The notes beneath the pieces are model-generated. The model saw nothing but the letters and a program-made list of their open reading frames with translations. It was not told the origin of the DNA and did not search any database. 64,000 bases of DNA from Eremothecium cymbalariae DBVPG#7215 (taxonomy: Eukaryota > Ascomycota > Saccharomycetes > Saccharomycetales > Saccharomycetaceae): contig NC_016453.1 of the NCBI RefSeq assembly GCF_000235365.1, forward strand, positions 806,001 through 870,000, read 5' to 3'. Made by a program: the position numbers and the translations under genes. Shown piece after piece: positions 1 to 9,774 of the stretch. Positions within the stretch are counted from its first letter, which is position 1, and each line of letters opens with the position of its first letter.

Positions 1-2
1 TG

Positions 3-2192
3 AAGAGCCTGCAGGCGAAGGTTGTCAAGTTTGAAAGCCTGCTTCAAGAGATGTTTCCGGGGTTAGTGGATGAAGTGAGTGTTGATACTTTTGATGTGGC
101 GAGGTTTGGGAAGGTTTTGAGGAAATACCTTCGGAAGGGAGTAGATGTGACACAGTTAGTTGACGAGTACAAATTGGCATTACCGGTTCAGCAGGGTAAA
201 GCGACGGTTTCCGAGCAGGAGCGTGAAGCGCTCAATTTAGACGAATCTTTGAGTCCATCAGAGAATTTTGTCCAATATCACCGGATTAAGCGCAACAATC
301 TTATTCTACCGCCCAAGCTTGTCGCTATTGAGTTTGTAAACCAACTATGGGGTACTAGTTGCTTATTTTTTAGATTTTGCCACAGGCCGACGTTTTTAAA
401 GAAACTGGATGAACTTTATGATATGGATTCAGAGACGTATGGTGTTAGACAATTGCTTTTCTTGCCGCTATGCTACGCGGTTCTGGCAGTTGCTGCATTG
501 GTTTTGAGCTCTACCTTAGCCAAAAATAAGGATGTTAATCCAAACTGTAAGTTTAAGGAATATTTGCAAGATGAAGGCCATCGGTATTTCCTTGCTGCAA
601 AGAATTTGATAGATATAGCAAATACACAAAGCCTGGAAGCAATCCAGACATTATGTCTGCTCTTCATGTTCGCTCAATGCTCTGCGAGGCCATCCGCCGG
701 CTACATGTATCTTAGTCTGGCTATGAAATCGGCTTTGAGGGAAGGTTTACATCGTAATCTAACTCCAGAAGCATCCATGAGCTTTTCTCCAATAGAGATT
801 GAGATGCGGAAACGAGTGTTCTACACAATCTACCGCATGGATGTGATGTTAAATACAATGCTGGGCTTGCCGAGAAGTATTTCAAAAGAAGATTTTGATC
901 AAGAGTTACCCTTAACAATAAGCGATAGTTGTATCACTGAGGAGGGTATACTTCGAAATAAAGGATCTGACATCTTAGGTTCGACTGGCGTTACCAACCA
1001 GCATACGAAACTAGTCATGATCATGGATGAAATTGCCAATACGCTGTATTCTCCAAGACTTGATAACGTCGTATCTCATTCTGTTATATCAGACCTCGAA
1101 TTGAAATTGAGAGCTTGGCTAGATCAGCTACCTCCAGAATTGGTTCCTGGACTCAAGGATGCACCTGATAGATACATTGCTGCGAATAGACAACTGCATT
1201 TTTCCTTTTTATATGTGCAAATCATGCTGTATTGCCCTTTCATTCATTACTTATCGCCAATAACTCCACAGTCTAATACCCTATCGATTCAAAGAGCTCA
1301 TAATTGCGTTTCAGTTGCGCGAACAGTGGTATCACTATCCCAAGAAATGTTGCAAAAGAATATTATATCTGGTTCTTCATGGTTCTGCATATATGCAATT
1401 TTCTTTGGAGTTTCGTGCCTGATTAATTATATACATGGGGCTTCACCTAAAGATAAGGAGTCTATTGAAGAATACAAACAAATAATGAATGAGATTGAAA
1501 TCGGGAAGACTATTCTACTTCAATTGAAGCGTACCTCCAGCGCCGCAACACGTATACACAATATTTTGCTCACATTGTTTAAAACTTTCAACTTGAGAAC
1601 AAAGTCTAATATTAACAACACTATCACGGAATTTGTATCAACAATACCAAAAACAAAAACTAAATTAGAATCGGACAATGCAGATACTTTAGATAGGGGT
1701 GATGATATCAATGGAAGCCATAAACCACAGCATGTTCCTAAAACTGAGCCTAATCTACCAATATGGCAACAAGCCTATGACTACGTTCCTGCTACGACTC
1801 AGGAGTTGCCTCATACTAACCCAAATAATGTTTCTACTTCAACTACTGTGTCCGTTGATGGGGAATCTATGATAGCTACTGTTTCTACATCAGGCACAAG
1901 TTTAACCAACTACAGCTCAGAGTTTGGCACCTCGTTACCCCCGCTTGATGCGGGAATTCCGGAGCACGTAGCAAATCAGGCACCTCTATCAGACCCTTCA
2001 TATAATTACCCACACCGCGAAACTTTTAATAATGGTTTCTACCCATCGGAATTATTTGATCAACTGGATGATCAATTCTTTGGAAAATATATACCACCCT
2101 ATAAATACCAAACATCTGTATTTGCAAGCTTTCCTTCGGAGGAGCCTACGATAGAAAAGCCTTCAGATGACAGTCAAAATAGAATGCTATAA
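3..2192 (+). CDS. ASG1: Zinc-cluster transcription factor Asg1, 3' part (5' end outside window)
   Basis: This is the C-terminal 730 codons of a fungal Zn2Cys6 transcription factor. The frame is open from base 3, before the first ATG at 51, so the DNA-binding zinc cluster lies upstream of the window. The first visible residues (KSLQAKVVKFESLLQE) look like the dimerising coiled coil that usually follows the cluster. The middle holds the fungal-specific regulatory domain, with the typical block RKRVFYTIYRMDVMLNTMLG near nt 805-864. The tail is Ser/Thr/Asn-rich. S. cerevisiae Asg1 (YIL130W, about 960 aa) is a regulator linked to stress and lipid use. I assign this by family pattern and by the neighbouring YIL12x genes. 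Another zinc-cluster protein is possible. Confidence 0.75.
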   Translation, partial: KSLQAKVVKFESLLQEMFPGLVDEVSVDTFDVARFGKVLRKYLRKGVDVTQLVDEYKLALPVQQGKATVSEQEREALNLDESLSPSENFVQYHRIKRNNLILPPKLVAIEFVNQLWGTSCLFFRFCHRPTFLKKLDELYDMDSETYGVRQLLFLPLCYAVLAVAALVLSSTLAKNKDVNPNCKFKEYLQDEGHRYFLAAKNLIDIANTQSLEAIQTLCLLFMFAQCSARPSAGYMYLSLAMKSALREGLHRNLTPEASMSFSPIEIEMRKRVFYTIYRMDVMLNTMLGLPRSISKEDFDQELPLTISDSCITEEGILRNKGSDILGSTGVTNQHTKLVMIMDEIANTLYSPRLDNVVSHSVISDLELKLRAWLDQLPPELVPGLKDAPDRYIAANRQLHFSFLYVQIMLYCPFIHYLSPITPQSNTLSIQRAHNCVSVARTVVSLSQEMLQKNIISGSSWFCIYAIFFGVSCLINYIHGASPKDKESIEEYKQIMNEIEIGKTILLQLKRTSSAATRIHNILLTLFKTFNLRTKSNINNTITEFVSTIPKTKTKLESDNADTLDRGDDINGSHKPQHVPKTEPNLPIWQQAYDYVPATTQELPHTNPNNVSTSTTVSVDGESMIATVSTSGTSLTNYSSEFGTSLPPLDAGIPEHVANQAPLSDPSYNYPHRETFNNGFYPSELFDQLDDQFFGKYIPPYKYQTSVFASFPSEEPTIEKPSDDSQNRML

Positions 2193-2520
2193 ACAATACA
2201 CTCATGTAAATAAGTAACCACTAACAAATCAACAGATGCCCCTCAATCTGATATCAGTAACAGAGAAATTAGATTTACTTCTATATGCACTGTCATTAAT
2301 TGTATTTTTAACACATAATCTAAGTTTTTTGATCCGATTTAATCGGACTTTTTTAGGTTTAGTAGAGAGATGTAGAGAAATGCATTAAAATCCAAATGAA
2401 AAAAAGATAAACTATAAAAAATATACGTAAATTACATAGTGCATTTATGGATGCGGAAACAATAAAAACTATATGACAAAAAACCAAATTGTATACTCTT
2501 TTCATTTTAGGCAATTAATA
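2193..2520. other. Convergent intergenic, ASG1 / POG1 (rearrangement junction)
   Basis: This AT-rich stretch holds the 3' ends of two convergent genes. A short inverted repeat (TCCGAT, TTA, ATCGGA) lies at 2333-2347 with T-runs on both sides. No gene was seen. In S. cerevisiae ASG1 is followed by TAO3, not POG1, so a rearrangement junction falls here. Confidence 0.7.
2333..2347. terminator. Hairpin with flanking T-runs between convergent genes
   Basis: TCCGAT and ATCGGA are separated by TTA. The stem is preceded by six T (2325-2330) and followed by a T-run (2349-2354), so either strand gives a stem followed by a run of T or A. It sits where both ASG1 and POG1 transcripts must end. A role in termination is inference. 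Confidence 0.3.
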
Positions 2521-4008
2521 TTATTGCCTTTTAGGAGGGTGTTTAGGAGTATGTATTAGGAAACTCACTTTGGAAGACGTCGATGCTCCACCTACACCTC
2601 CACCGCCAGTAGGCGGACTTCTCAATGCAGAGCCTTGTTGTTGTGTAGATTGACGACTAGCGTTATGCTGTGCCATATCATCAACTCTATGTTCAATGAT
2701 TGTAGGAGATCTACTAACTGTAAATGTTGACATCTCTGGGACCATTCTTACCTGGGCACTCTGTGTCCTTCTGTGTCCTCTATGAAAGCTGGGAGTAGAT
2801 GATGATGGTGAGACATATGCAGCAGACTTTAGAACAGGACTGTTTGGATACATGAATCTGCTGTCGCCATGTACTGAGGCCACCAATTCGTTTTGTGGGG
2901 GAGCTTTTGGTTGTTGGTGTTTTGATAATAATCCAGGAAGCGTTCCAGCGGGATGTGCCATGTGTGTGCGCGGGCTCAAGAATTGAGTTATGGGCCCAAT
3001 TTTTATCCTACGGGATTCCAGGGAGGCTTCTGAAGGGATTGTATCAACATGATGCGTTGGTGGTCCAAATGGAGGTTGGGAAGCTGAAGGAAATGTATAA
3101 TTAGAACTCATTGCTATAGGTCCTGGATATCTTGGAGACGATGTTGATTCTTGATATTGTTGCTGTTGTTGTTGCTGTTGTTGTTGCTGCTGCTGTTGTG
3201 GTTGATGATGATGATGATGATGATGTTGTTGTTGTTGATGTGGTTGCTGTTGATGTGGTTGCTGTTGCTGCTGTTGCTGCTGCTGCCCATGTTGTGGTAT
3301 GGATGGAGTCCACCTCTGGGGCATTTGAGGTAATAAACACGCTTGCTGAGTAGGTGACTCATGAATGTAAGTATTCCCCAACTCTGAATGGTACCGGCGA
3401 TGGCGCGTACTGGGAGCAGAAACGGATAGTCCTACTGGTGGCTTGGATTCCAACTTTTTGCGTTTCCTGTCGTGAAGTTCATGAGTTATAATTTGCGGCG
3501 CCGTAGTTTCCGGTTCAGAAACCGTATCTGTATTATAAGGTATAGTAGGATTGGCTGAAGAAGAACTAGTAACCCCTGTATTTCCGATAGCTGTAGATGC
3601 CTGCAACATTTTATCAAAAGTAGCTAACGGGAACTTTGAATCAATCAGTTTAGTTAGAATTTCATCAATCTTATTCAAATTATCACGTTTGAGAGACTCC
3701 AACCGTAAACGCTCATTAGTAAGCCTCAGCTCAATGTATTCTCGTAGAATATTATCGTCAATTTCTTCTACCATTTCTAGTTCCCCGTGTTTTCTCACCT
3801 TGGCCATTGTGCGATCTCCATCAACACTGCTGAGAAGTCCTAATTCCCGACAGATCTTAACCTTATAACTAACACCAGAAGATGACACACCAGCGCTCGT
3901 AGCCGTAGTTGCTGCAGAACTAACAATTGGTTGATCCCCAATTAAACTGTTATCCTCATCCTCAGTACTTTCGTCGTTCAACGTACTATCGTTTTTCTGA
4001 TTAGCCAT
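2521..4008 (-). CDS. POG1: Pog1-like chromatin-associated cell-cycle regulator
   Basis: A 495-aa protein, orthologue of S. cerevisiae Pog1 (YIL122W), a nuclear promoter-associated protein whose overexpression helps cells recover from pheromone arrest. Three blocks match the family: an N-terminal helical region around residues 50-120 (KVKICRELGLL, then REYIELRLTNERLRLESLKR), the motif RHRRYHSELG, and the C-terminal blocks HRGHRRTQSAQV and FLIHTPKHPP. Between them lies a long Gln tract broken by a run of His (about nt 3160-3290), made of mixed CAA and CAG codons. It is longer than the yeast protein because of that tract. It is followed downstream on the other strand by ASG1, an order that differs from S. 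cerevisiae. Confidence 0.9.
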   Translation of the reverse strand: MANQKNDSTLNDESTEDEDNSLIGDQPIVSSAATTATSAGVSSSGVSYKVKICRELGLLSSVDGDRTMAKVRKHGELEMVEEIDDNILREYIELRLTNERLRLESLKRDNLNKIDEILTKLIDSKFPLATFDKMLQASTAIGNTGVTSSSSANPTIPYNTDTVSEPETTAPQIITHELHDRKRKKLESKPPVGLSVSAPSTRHRRYHSELGNTYIHESPTQQACLLPQMPQRWTPSIPQHGQQQQQQQQQPHQQQPHQQQQHHHHHHHQPQQQQQQQQQQQQQQYQESTSSPRYPGPIAMSSNYTFPSASQPPFGPPTHHVDTIPSEASLESRRIKIGPITQFLSPRTHMAHPAGTLPGLLSKHQQPKAPPQNELVASVHGDSRFMYPNSPVLKSAAYVSPSSSTPSFHRGHRRTQSAQVRMVPEMSTFTVSRSPTIIEHRVDDMAQHNASRQSTQQQGSALRSPPTGGGGVGGASTSSKVSFLIHTPKHPPKRQ

Positions 4009-5602
4009 TGTTTTTCTATTTATACTTGAAATGTTCCGAGTCCTATTATTGACTAGTGGTGTGTGAAAGAAGCAAACAGAAAACCTCCAGGTAAAATTGA
4101 GATGCTCACTCCGTCTAATCGCTAACCTCTGTAAGACTCTATGTATATGCGTGTATATGCTTCTTCAATAGGGAATGAAAGGGAGAGGGGGTGGCCAGAA
4201 GAGGGGGTGGCCAGAAGAGGGGCTGAGGAGGGAGACCTTGGGATATGAACTGCAAATTGGCTACCCAGAATATAGAGGAAAACTGGTATTCAGATCGGGT
4301 CTAAAGTTAGCAGTAAGAAAAGAACTGGACAACTGAATGGTTTTTTGTTTATCGAAGGTTTCCCTTTTCAGGACACGCAGTTTTAGATGTATCTTTGCTG
4401 CTTGACCAAAAACTTTGATGACTAGATGTAATACGGCGTCCACACTTATCACCTCAGAGCTTTTGACTTTTATTACCACTTGCGATGGTATGCTTTTTCT
4501 ATTGAACAATTAAAGTTGTATTTATTTTATACCTATAAAGGGAGGACGAATTCGAGAGGCAAAGAAAAGTACGATAGAAAGTTTAAAGAAAGTACAGGCA
4601 CATATTACAGAACAAGTAGATAAGAAAAAGGAGTAGGCGGGTTTTCTCTAGAATAGGTTCGTTTCTTTGTAAGAGTGAATAGATTACACTAATAAGCTCG
4701 TGGTTGAATAATATATTTTTGTTTAGAATCAATGATTGAGAATCGAAGATTGGCTAGAAGGGTTCGTCGAGCGGATTACAGTTGGAAACGGAGCTTACAA
4801 AAAGCGCTGTAGGAAGAGTATAATAATGTAAAGAGAGTTTTTATGATTTTAGTAGAGCAAAAGTGACTATAGAGCAGGAATATAAATGTATGTAAATTGT
4901 GCAGGGTCGAGGCATGCATATTCGGTTGTCATGTTAAGCAACTGCGAGATTTGTCTAGCATGAAAAATAAAGCGACGAAGACGGATCGGTATAATAACGC
5001 CATCGATTAAAATTGGAAAATAAAAGTGTTCGTAGTAACAGGATGATAAGTTTATGTTTTCTGCATTCGATTCTGGATTTTAAGCTTTGGGTGAATTTCA
5101 AGGAAAGAAGGCGAATCACTGGATGACGAATTAGTGCATTTAGCTAAATAGGGATCACAGATATATATATATGTATATATATATAATATATATGCATCCT
5201 CTGAAGGCCCAAGTGAAAAAATTTAAATAGAAAAAAAGATCGTTATCTAATAGTACCATTTCGTAGTAAGGTTTGGAGTTTAAAGGGTCTGATGGATATT
5301 GGGACACCGACCACAAATGTCCAAATCTTTTGGATTATTATACATGCAAAATTGTTCCTGAATAAGGGAGTCAGTGGAACATTTATGCAGAAAAGGTAAT
5401 AGTAGAAGACGTGACGAAAATAAAACAACGGGCTGGTTGGTTGAAGAACGAAGGCAATAATAATAGTAGTAATAAATGGTGATATTGATGGAGATGGAGA
5501 TGGAGATGGTGGTGACAAGGCAATGAGGAGTCTTAAAAGAAATTTAGCATTAAACAGCTTAAAACAATCAGGATACAGGGACATACTTTTAAACTAAATA
5601 GC
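4009..5602. other. Intergenic: POG1 upstream region and SIM1 3' flank
   Basis: A 1.6-kb stretch with no gene I can support. It has a 16-bp tandem duplication (4185-4216), an alternating AT tract near 5161-5193, and a GGAGAT hexamer repeat near 5488-5510. Reading frames of 82 and 113 codons on the minus strand have low-complexity products and no recognisable domain. Confidence 0.6.
4185..4216. repeat. 16-bp perfect tandem duplication
   Basis: Two adjacent copies of GAGGGGGTGGCCAGAA at 4185-4200 and 4201-4216 are followed by a partial third (GAGGGG). They lie about 180 bp upstream of the POG1 start. Confidence 0.85.
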
Positions 5603-6961
5603 TCAATTGTATAGGACGAAGTGTGCCTTACCACGGGTGACACCGACAGTACAGCCATCCTTACTGTAGCCGTTGTATAGACCGTTTTCGTAGTAACATT
5701 CGCCCGAGACAACTGAGTGTGCATCTGCAGCGACGATCTTCACCTTGAAATTCAAAGGCTTGCGGTTGTTAGGGTTTGGAATCAAAGACAAGTAGGCAAT
5801 TCCATCAATGTAACCAGCACCAAAGTTCAATGGGGACCAGTTACCAATGCCAGAACCTTCGGTACCCCATACACAGCCTTCCTCGACAGGAACCCCTGCG
5901 TCGTTAACGTAAAACTGAGCAGAGGTCTTCAAACCACGCCATTTGTAGTAGGTATCCTCGTTGACGACAGTCAATGGCAAACTCTTACCAGGTTCGACTA
6001 CAGTAGGAACAACCATGTTTTCGCAACCTGGATAGTCAGTCTTGCAAATACTGACCACATCGTCCAATTTGTTGATAACATCAGCTTTGTCAACACCCCA
6101 TTCACACAGGTAGTCTGTATTTTTGTTGGAACGATACAAGTACCCATTCTTACATAGTAGACCACCAACAGATCTACCATCCTCAGGCTGTTCGCTAGGC
6201 CACTGCGTTTTAGACATGCCTGCCTGACAGGCATAAGAACAGTAGGCACCCTCGGTACATTTACCACCAGTAGAGGTGTCGGGGTGCTCAATTCCAGACC
6301 AACCGCCAAAGGGCAACCAGTCTAAAGAAACAACACCTTCTCCCTCCGGAAACTGCTTACATGGAACAACGCCGTCCTTGAACGGCTTCCTTGGGTCGGC
6401 AAATGCAGCCAAGTCACCAAAAATGTTACTGTACGAGTTCGATGAGCCAGTAGAGGAAGGCTTTGAGTGAGACGAAGTCGACGAGTAATCGTAAGACGAA
6501 CTGGCAGGCGAAGATGGACTGGAAGATGAAGGTGAAACATGAGATGACGATGAGCGAGAAGAACCATTACTTGAAGATGGGGCAGAAGATGGGGAAGATG
6601 GGGCAGAAGTTGGAGAAGATGGGGAAGATGGGGAAGATGGGGAAGATGGGGCAGAAGTTGGAGAAGATGGGGAAGAAGATGGAGCAGAATATGACGAATC
6701 AGAAGATGAAGACGGAGTCGAATATGAATTGGAAGACGAAGTAGAAGACGGAGTCAAAGAAGACATGGCAAAAATAGTCTGACCATGACCATTCACAGTG
6801 ATAGTTTCGTACACGTACTCAACAGCAATAGCCCTTCTGTGCTTGTGACCAACAGTTGTGGTCGTACATTCCTCCTCATTCTTCTGAACACCCTGAGGCA
6901 AAGCAACCACTGCAGCAGCAGACCCTATCAAAGATAAGGCTAAACTAGACAAAACCTTCAT
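5603..6961 (-). CDS. SIM1: SUN-family cell-wall glucosidase-like protein (Sim1/Sun4)
   Basis: A 452-aa secreted wall protein. The only ATG for this frame is at 6961. It starts a signal peptide ([20 protein letters not shown]) followed by a Kex2-type RR site in [20 protein letters not shown] Ser/Pro/Thr-rich stalk coded by 9-bp repeats comes next, then the SUN domain with the exact Cx5Cx3Cx24C signature ([11 protein letters not shown] and the Cys of LLCKNG). The family (SIM1, UTH1, NCA3, SUN4 in S. cerevisiae) acts in wall remodelling and daughter-cell separation. The position next to AYR1 and KGD1 matches YIL123W SIM1. Its duplicate SUN4 sits by RPL9B in S. cerevisiae, so this single gene probably stands for both. 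Confidence 0.92.
   Translation of the reverse strand: MKVLSSLALSLIGSAAAVVALPQGVQKNEEECTTTTVGHKHRRAIAVEYVYETITVNGHGQTIFAMSSLTPSSTSSSNSYSTPSSSSDSSYSAPSSSPSSPTSAPSSPSSPSSPSSPTSAPSSPSSAPSSSNGSSRSSSSHVSPSSSSPSSPASSSYDYSSTSSHSKPSSTGSSNSYSNIFGDLAAFADPRKPFKDGVVPCKQFPEGEGVVSLDWLPFGGWSGIEHPDTSTGGKCTEGAYCSYACQAGMSKTQWPSEQPEDGRSVGGLLCKNGYLYRSNKNTDYLCEWGVDKADVINKLDDVVSICKTDYPGCENMVVPTVVEPGKSLPLTVVNEDTYYKWRGLKTSAQFYVNDAGVPVEEGCVWGTEGSGIGNWSPLNFGAGYIDGIAYLSLIPNPNNRKPLNFKVKIVAADAHSVVSGECYYENGLYNGYSKDGCTVGVTRGKAHFVLYN
6573..6690. repeat. Coding minisatellite in SIM1 (9-bp units, Ser/Pro repeat)
   Basis: Tandem GATGGGGAA and GATGGGGCA units on the + strand code for repeated Ser-Pro-Ser and Ser-Pro-Thr on the minus strand. 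Four GGGG blocks spaced by AAGAT fall together at about 6619-6650, so the + strand could fold as a G-quadruplex. Confidence 0.85.
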
Positions 6962-8302
6962 TTCTGAGCGATTGACCGGGACTGCAAACAAAATCTGTTA
7001 GTAACCTATATCAAAATGCACTCACATAACCCGTTCTCATAAGTTGTTTTTAAGCCACTCACCTTACTGCCCCCGTTCCAAGTTCACCAACAGTCAACCA
7101 GCTCTGTTCCTTCCCCACCCCACGCACGTATCCATACGAAACATAGAACACATAGCTCTACATTCTATGGATAAAAAACCAGCAAACACAACCATCAGAA
7201 AAACCAACTAGCTCTATCTGTCTAAACCCCAAACAAATAGTGCATACTTGAGCCGGCTCCCCAGCCAATGAACCGGAAGGCGAAAGAGAACAGCCATGCG
7301 TGTGCGCCAGCCATTACCCTTTCCGGAACCCAGACAGAAATTCCCGCAACGCACCTGCCCGCTGCGCAATCTCGCGTCTGCATTCCTTCAGCTAGACGCA
7401 TGCTCGAGAAAAAAACAAACGCACTGCTCGAGGAAACTGCCAGTCCAGAAACGATCAATTACCGCCTCGAGCAATAACGCCCTATCCAGTAAGTCGATCG
7501 TCATGCCTACTATAAGTAAAAGCCCCCCCCCCCCCCCCCCCCCCCGCCACAAAAACCTTACCGGATGGAACGCTGGTCGCCGATTCTGCATACGCTCTGA
7601 TAACGACTATCATCACACCTGACAAGAACCGGCTTCGTTCTCACAACGGAATTGTAGCTTGGTGAACCTGTTAAAGGGACCTTTTGAAACAACTTAGAAA
7701 ACCATAATCAGTTCATAATTAAAAAAAACATACGCTTAGACTCTTGATTTCTTTTAAATTCTTTTTTTCTTACGAATAACTAATGTGTTCTTTAATACAA
7801 TATAAGCTTGAAACTGCTAATAAAACTAAAGGAATAAAAGGAGCGTACAGTAGTTGGAACAATAGATTTTTCTTTATTTGCTAAAAGGAAGGAAGGTATA
7901 ACAGTTAGATGTCTTTTTCAAGCTCTGGGATATATATGTATTTGTTAGCTTTGGTTCTCTTTATACTTTTTGTAAAGGAGGGAGGAGAAATCTAAGTTTA
8001 GTTGCCACTTTATAACAAAAAAGGTAGAAAAAAAGGAATAGCTGTTTCATTCAGGTTTGAGTGTCGTATTTGCTTTCTGTTAGCTGTTCTCACGTTTTCA
8101 GAGTTACCAGATCTAGGAGGAGTAGCTGACGCCGCAGCATTTTTTGGCGACCACCAAGATTCGAAAGTTTTACCGGTCGGAACTACACAGCCTTCTTTAC
8201 GATAGATACCAATACTGATCATGTGATTAATAATGTATACGAAATAACATTAGATTCTGTTATATAGTGGGGAGAAAGATGTGGGTAGCACAGTGGATTT
8301 AT
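6962..8302. other. Intergenic: SIM1 upstream region and AYR1 3' flank
   Basis: This stretch is 1.3 kb long. The most notable element is a 23-base C run at 7523-7545. The segment 7250-7480 is GC-richer than its surroundings and gives overlapping reading frames of 60-108 codons. None has a recognisable domain and I do not call them genes. Confidence 0.6.
7523..7545. repeat. 23-base poly-C run
   Basis: Twenty-three consecutive C on the + strand, or G on the SIM1 sense strand, about 560 bp upstream of the SIM1 start. Its length may be approximate, since such runs are hard to sequence. Confidence 0.85.
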
Positions 8303-9175
8303 TCAATCCTTCTTTCTCTTATTAATAGCGTCGTAGGCGGGCTGGGTGTTAAATTTCTTGTACATGCCGTATTCTATTAATTTGACTGGGAAGAGTCTAG
8401 TAATCCATAAGAAGATGGATGCACTAGTACCTCTGTAGACATCAACAGGGTCCGCAGAGGATAGCGCATCTTTAACAAGCTTTTGCGCGTAGATGTTGGC
8501 AGGCATTGGATTGTTATTTTTGACCATATTTCTGCGTTCTTCCAGAAGCTTGATGCCTTCTGGTGTTGCAAATAGGCTGTCCTCTGGGATAGAGTTTTTT
8601 GAGTTACTGATGTTGGTTCCCACAAAGCCAGTGATAGCATTGATAACCTTAACGCCTAAGGGTCTCATTTCGAGATGCAGCACATGTGCGTATTGGTGGA
8701 TAGCAGCCTTAGTACTGGCGTAGACGCTAGAAAAGGGGGTGGCGACGACTCCGGCCATGGAACCAGTGAAGATAATCACTCCCTTTGCATTAATTACCAA
8801 GGTAGCCAATTCTTTAGTCATATTCATAGATCCAAAAACGTTGACCTTGAAGCATTGCTCTATTTGGTCGTTTGTAACGTCGGTTGCTGCGACCACGCAG
8901 CCTTGGCCTGCATTGTTGAATAGTAGGTGCAGTTTGCCATCGGGTAAAGACTTCTCCAAGCGTTCACGGAACGCTTTGATTTCATCCGGTTCAGAGACAT
9001 CCAACTTTACACCGATAACTTTCTCGATACCATATTTTTGCTCGAGAGGCTCGAGAGGAGCGGTTCTCCTTGATGCTGCGTAGACAACGTAACCTTTTCC
9101 AGCTAATTCGTCTGTGATTGCATATCCAATTCCCGAGGATGCACCAGTAACAACTGCGTATTTTGTTTCAGTCAT
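8303..9175 (-). CDS. AYR1: NADPH-dependent 1-acyldihydroxyacetone-phosphate reductase
   Basis: A 290-aa short-chain dehydrogenase/reductase, orthologue of YIL124W AYR1 (297 aa). Ayr1 reduces 1-acyl-dihydroxyacetone phosphate to lysophosphatidate on lipid droplets and ER, and also has triacylglycerol lipase activity. Seen here: the Rossmann nucleotide motif TGASSGIG (residues 10-17), NNAG (87-90), catalytic Ser139 in FTGSM, and the Tyr152/Lys156 pair in VYASTKAA. An arginine pair after the second strand (AASRRT) fits NADPH preference. A hydrophobic C-terminal segment (IFLWITRLFPVKLIEYG) could anchor it to membrane. It lies between SIM1 and KGD1 as in S. cerevisiae. Confidence 0.95.
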   Translation of the reverse strand: MTETKYAVVTGASSGIGYAITDELAGKGYVVYAASRRTAPLEPLEQKYGIEKVIGVKLDVSEPDEIKAFRERLEKSLPDGKLHLLFNNAGQGCVVAATDVTNDQIEQCFKVNVFGSMNMTKELATLVINAKGVIIFTGSMAGVVATPFSSVYASTKAAIHQYAHVLHLEMRPLGVKVINAITGFVGTNISNSKNSIPEDSLFATPEGIKLLEERRNMVKNNNPMPANIYAQKLVKDALSSADPVDVYRGTSASIFLWITRLFPVKLIEYGMYKKFNTQPAYDAINKRKKD

Positions 9176-9774
9176 CTTAAGTCACTTGTGATGATATACG
9201 TAAAATGGGTTGACCAACTACAGATATAAAAGGTAATTATATTCCAACCTCTGGATCAGGACCCAAAGTATATATACATATATATATACATATATACATA
9301 TACATATATATGTATATATGTGTAAGCCTCGCTCCCTTTTTAATTTGAGCACCTAATTTCCACTGAAAAGAGGAGAACCGTTTTCCGTTGTGGGGTCAAG
9401 GAAGCGGATGACTAGTTCAGGAATTGAATGAATTGGGTATCAGTGGACTGCCTCAATTTAGGATCTTCCCAGACAAAGGGTGGATTTAATCAGCACAGCC
9501 CTTGATCCATATATTTCTACTAGAACATAAAATGATATGAAGTAACGGAAATAAAGTTAAATAACAGTGTATGGATAAATAATAAATCAGTAAATCTATA
9601 TAGATATATGCTTATAGCGCAACTATATAATTTTCGGTTGCATGATGTATATATATACATCATATGATTGGTCAATAATCTTTTGATTCGATTAGATTTT
9701 TATTTCTTTTTAAAACTGAAGACATGATGATACAAGTATACAGCAGTCGCTGTAACCACATCAACCGAGACTAT
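9176..9774. other. Intergenic: AYR1 upstream region and KGD1 3' flank
   Basis: About 600 bp with no gene. It has an alternating purine-pyrimidine tract (TATA/CATA repeats, about 9269-9321) and a 22-bp perfect palindrome at 9642-9663. Confidence 0.6.
9642..9663. repeat. 22-bp perfect palindrome downstream of KGD1
   Basis: ATGATGTATAT is followed directly by its reverse complement ATATACATCAT, with no spacer. It lies about 110 bp past the KGD1 stop, so it may simply be an AT-rich 3' element. Confidence 0.8.

Noticed and set aside
3101..3362. Overlapping frames rich in Val, Leu, Asn or Thr across the POG1 repeat
   Set aside because: They are products of reading the CAG/CAA repeat in other frames, and POG1 is clearly the real gene.
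5243..5584. 113-codon minus frame downstream of SIM1
   Set aside because: It is low complexity (Ser-Pro repeats from the GGAGAT repeat) and lacks any known pattern.
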